A DNA stretch of 64,000 nucleotides from Clostridia bacterium. Lineage in GTDB: Bacteria > Bacillota > Clostridia > Christensenellales > Borkfalkiaceae. Under the pieces are notes generated by a model that made no database searches, was not told the DNA's origin, and was given only the letters and a program-made list of their open reading frames with translations. The translations under genes and the position numbers were made by a program. Positions 61,719 through 64,000 of this stretch are shown here, piece after piece. The stretch is from positions 1 through 64,000 of the forward strand of contig JAGATP010000055.1 in NCBI GenBank assembly GCA_017621155.1, read 5' to 3'. How positions within the stretch are numbered: the first letter of the stretch is position 1; the number at the start of each line of letters is the position of its first letter.

Positions 61719-62237
61719 TCACAGAATAAATTCTTCGTAGCTGACTACGTCTTTGATGCACTTTTCGCCCCGCGAGATCGCCGTGACGCCCGTCCTCGCC
61801 ATTTCGAGAATGCCGTACGGCTGAATGACGCGGATGAACCCGTCCAGCTTGTTGGGCTCTCCGGTCAGCTCCAAAATCATGGAGTTGGGGGAAAGATCTA
61901 CCACCTTTGCCTTGTAAATCTCTTTGATTTCGACGATCTGATTTCTGATTTCGGGGGCGGCGGAGACTTTGATGAGGAGAAGCTCGCGATAGATGCTCTC
62001 GTTCTCGACGGCGGGCATGATCTTCTTGACTTCGATGAGCTTATCCATCTGCTTTACCATCTGCCCGAGGGTATAGTCGTCTCCGTTGAGAACGATCGTC
62101 ATGCGGGAGAGAAGGGGGTCTTCCGTCTTGCAGACGGAGAGGGACTCGATGTTAAAGCCTCTTCTCGAAAAGAGTCCGGAAATTTTGGTGAGAACACCGC
62201 TCTTGTTGGTGACGAGTGCGCTGATTGTATACTGCAT
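61719..62237 (-). CDS. ilvN: Acetolactate synthase small regulatory subunit (172 aa)
   Basis: Two ACT-type segments: YTISALVTNKSGVLTKISGL with SRRGFNIESLSV at the N-terminus and a C-terminal ELTGEPNKLDGFIRVIQPYG. It binds valine in the family and mediates feedback inhibition of IlvB. GGAG sits across the ilvB stop, and the ATG follows it by 3 nt. Middle gene of ilvB-ilvN-ilvD. Confidence 0.97.
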   Translation of the reverse strand: MQYTISALVTNKSGVLTKISGLFSRRGFNIESLSVCKTEDPLLSRMTIVLNGDDYTLGQMVKQMDKLIEVKKIMPAVENESIYRELLLIKVSAAPEIRNQIVEIKEIYKAKVVDLSPNSMILELTGEPNKLDGFIRVIQPYGILEMARTGVTAISRGEKCIKDVVSYEEFIL

Positions 62238-62240
62238 ATT

Positions 62241-63890
62241 TTACTCCATCGTGTCGATTTGGGTATCGTAGGTCTGACCGGGCTTGATCATGGGAAGGGC
62301 GTTGTCGTCGGGGCTGATCTTACAGTCCACGAGGACGGGGCCGTCCGAAGCGAGCGCTTCCTGTAAAATGGGGACGATGTCCTCTTCGCGCGCGATGGTC
62401 AGACCCTTTGCCCCGAAGCTTTCGGCAAATTTCACATAGTCCGTCTTCTTATGAAGGGTGGTCTGGGAGAACCGTCTCTCATAGAAGATCTTCTGCCACT
62501 GCCGCACCATGCCGAGGACGGTGTTGTTCATGAGCAGAATGACGACGGGAAGATTTTCCGTCACCATCGTCGACAGCTCGTTCATGTTCATGTTAAAGCT
62601 GCCGTCTCCCGTCACAAGCAGGGTTTTCTTTTTGCCCGAACCGAAGCATGCGCCGATGGCCGCACCCATTCCGTAGCCCATCGTGCCCAAGCCTCCGCTC
62701 GTCATGAGCTGGCGGGCCTTTTCGAAGGGATAGTACTGCGCCGTCCAGATCTGATGCTGTCCGACGTCCGTCGCCACGGGGGTGTTTGCAGGGAAGATTT
62801 CGCTCGCCGCCTTTAAGATTTTGTACGCTTCGATGGGCGCTTTGATGACGTCCGTCTTCTTTCGCTCCAAACAGGAGGTGAGCCATGCGGAGCGGTCGCG
62901 CCTCTTTAGGAGGGGTGTAATTGCCCGAAGGGAAGTCCCGACGTCTCCCAAGAGGGATTCGTCGACGAATACGTTCTTGTTGATTTCCGCGGCGTCGATG
63001 TCGATCTGTACGACCTTTCTGCCTTGCGCGAATTTGTCGCGGCTCAGAGCGACGCGGTCGGAAAAGCGCGTGCCGACGGCGATGATGACGTCGCATTCGA
63101 GGCAAGCCTTCGTCGAGGCGTGCGTGCCGTGCATGCCGAGCATGCCAAGGGAAAGGGGGGTGGAAGAGGGAATGGAGCCGAGCCCCATCATGGTCATGGA
63201 GACGGGTGCGCCGAGCGTTTCCGCAAAGGCGAGAAGGTCTTTTTCCGCGTCCGCCGCAATGACGCCGCCGCCCGCCATGATGAAGGGGCGCTCGCATTCG
63301 TTGAGAATTTCGGCGATGTGCTCCGCGTTCCGAAGGGAAATCTCCTTGGGACGGTAGCTTTGAGGCGTCTTGGGTTCATAGTCCGCGAGCTGGGTCTGTA
63401 CGTTCTTTAAAATATCGATAAGGACAGGCCCTTTTCTCCCCGAATTGGCGATGAAAAACGCTTCGCGGATGACGTCGGCGAGTTCGGAAACGTCTTTTAC
63501 GATGTAGTTGTGCTTGGTAATGGGCATCGTGACGCCGCAGATGTCCACCTCCTGAAAGGAATCCCTTCCCAAAAAGGAGAGCCCGACGTTGCCGGTCACG
63601 GCGACGAGGGGAATGGAATCCATGTAAGCGGTGGCAATGCCCGTGACGAGATTGGTCGCGCCAGGCCCGGACGTGGCGAAGCAGACGCCCACCTTTCCCG
63701 TCTTTCTCGCATAGCCGTCGGCGGCGTGCGCCGCGCCCTGTTCATGCGCCGTGAGTACGTGATTGATGGTGCCGTCCCGATAGAGTGCGTCGTAAATGTC
63801 GAGCACGGCTCCGCCGGGATAGCCGAAAATGGTATCTACGCCCTGCTCTTTGAGGCAGGCGATTAAAATGTCTGCACCTGATAATTGCAT
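62241..63890 (-). CDS. ilvB: Acetolactate synthase large (catalytic) subunit (549 aa)
   Basis: Thiamine-diphosphate and FAD enzyme condensing pyruvate with pyruvate or 2-oxobutyrate. LKEQGVDTIFGYPGGAVLD and the catalytic Glu region in LTAHEQGAAHAADGYAR are at the N-terminus, and the TPP motif GDGSFNMNMNEL is near 430. Start ATG 63890 has GGAGGA 8 nt upstream; in-frame ATGs at 63917 and 63935 lack ribosome sites. The promoter lies at 63957 with a 60-nt leader that shows no attenuator or T-box, unlike many ilv operons. Confidence 0.97.
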   Translation of the reverse strand: MQLSGADILIACLKEQGVDTIFGYPGGAVLDIYDALYRDGTINHVLTAHEQGAAHAADGYARKTGKVGVCFATSGPGATNLVTGIATAYMDSIPLVAVTGNVGLSFLGRDSFQEVDICGVTMPITKHNYIVKDVSELADVIREAFFIANSGRKGPVLIDILKNVQTQLADYEPKTPQSYRPKEISLRNAEHIAEILNECERPFIMAGGGVIAADAEKDLLAFAETLGAPVSMTMMGLGSIPSSTPLSLGMLGMHGTHASTKACLECDVIIAVGTRFSDRVALSRDKFAQGRKVVQIDIDAAEINKNVFVDESLLGDVGTSLRAITPLLKRRDRSAWLTSCLERKKTDVIKAPIEAYKILKAASEIFPANTPVATDVGQHQIWTAQYYPFEKARQLMTSGGLGTMGYGMGAAIGACFGSGKKKTLLVTGDGSFNMNMNELSTMVTENLPVVILLMNNTVLGMVRQWQKIFYERRFSQTTLHKKTDYVKFAESFGAKGLTIAREEDIVPILQEALASDGPVLVDCKISPDDNALPMIKPGQTYDTQIDTME

Positions 63891-63956
63891 GGTCTGTTCC
63901 TCCGTTTGGTCTCTCATAGCGATAATGGGGATCATAATCAAAATGCTATTGTTTCT

Positions 63957-63985
63957 ATTTTAATGCAAGCGGGTCATTTTGTCAA
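63957..63985 (-). promoter_or_regulatory. Promoter of ilvBN-ilvD
   Basis: Minus strand TTGACA (63985-63980), 17-nt spacer, TAAAAT (63962-63957). Confidence 0.85.
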
Positions 63986-64000
63986 CGGGTTTTTCTTTTT

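Noticed and set aside
63917..63941. Ile-rich N-terminal extension of ilvB as an attenuation leader
   Set aside because: It is in frame with ilvB without its own stop, no terminator hairpin follows, and the good ribosome site serves ATG 63890.

Overview
The window looks like a chromosome segment from an uncultured anaerobic, probably gut-dwelling member of the Clostridia. This is an inference. It rests on purine-rich Shine-Dalgarno sequences, housekeeping-sigma promoters with almost invariant 17-nt spacers, lipoprotein signals, a BspA-type leucine-rich-repeat surface protein, AgrC/LytTR-type two-component systems, a flavodiiron protein, a Zn-ribbon form of ribosomal protein S18 and clostridial-style glutamate dehydrogenase. 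No tRNA, rRNA, CRISPR array or phage module was seen.

Layout. 1-4300: the end of a GLUG-like protein and two lipoproteins that share a promoter, 5' UTR and signal peptide. 4.4-11.1 kb and 14.85-20.9 kb: two cell-surface loci of similar make-up, each holding a LytTR regulator with GHKL kinase, a lipoprotein, a giant GH3 glycosidase with a membrane segment at both ends, and a four-helix membrane protein starting 1-2 nt after the GH3 stop. A third GH3/four-helix pair, without regulators, lies at 51.2-54.9 kb behind a promoter whose spacer contains nine consecutive G. All three GH3 proteins have the reversed (circularly permuted) domain order. 11.4-14.6 kb: a flavodiiron protein and orphans. 21-26.4 kb (minus strand): an esterase, an unrecognised 643-residue protein with an HNH-like C-terminus behind a frameshifted HTH gene, and a ferritin-like protein. 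26.46-26.74 kb: a MITE-like element. 27.2-30.6 kb: a zinc phospholipase C with a lectin-like tail, followed by three membrane proteins, two of them tandem duplicates.

30.8-50.9 kb is mostly housekeeping: gdhA, a phosphoesterase, Nudix and XRE genes, a heterodimeric ABC exporter with an attenuator-like leader, a PepV-like dipeptidase, gltX coupled to a NarL-type two-component system, a GntR-controlled ABC-2 operon with a duplicated permease, rpsF-ssb-rpsR, and a lipid kinase/SpoIIE-like phosphatase/YggS cluster. 54.98-63.9 kb: an acyltransferase, then leuCDB and ilvBN-ilvD for branched-chain amino acids, with a LysR regulator divergent from leuC.

The most system-like feature is the repeated surface module: doubly anchored permuted GH3 plus a four-helix partner, in two of three cases next to a quorum-type two-component system and a small lipoprotein. 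A sensor-controlled, membrane-tethered glycosidase complex is the working hypothesis; substrate and signal are unknown.
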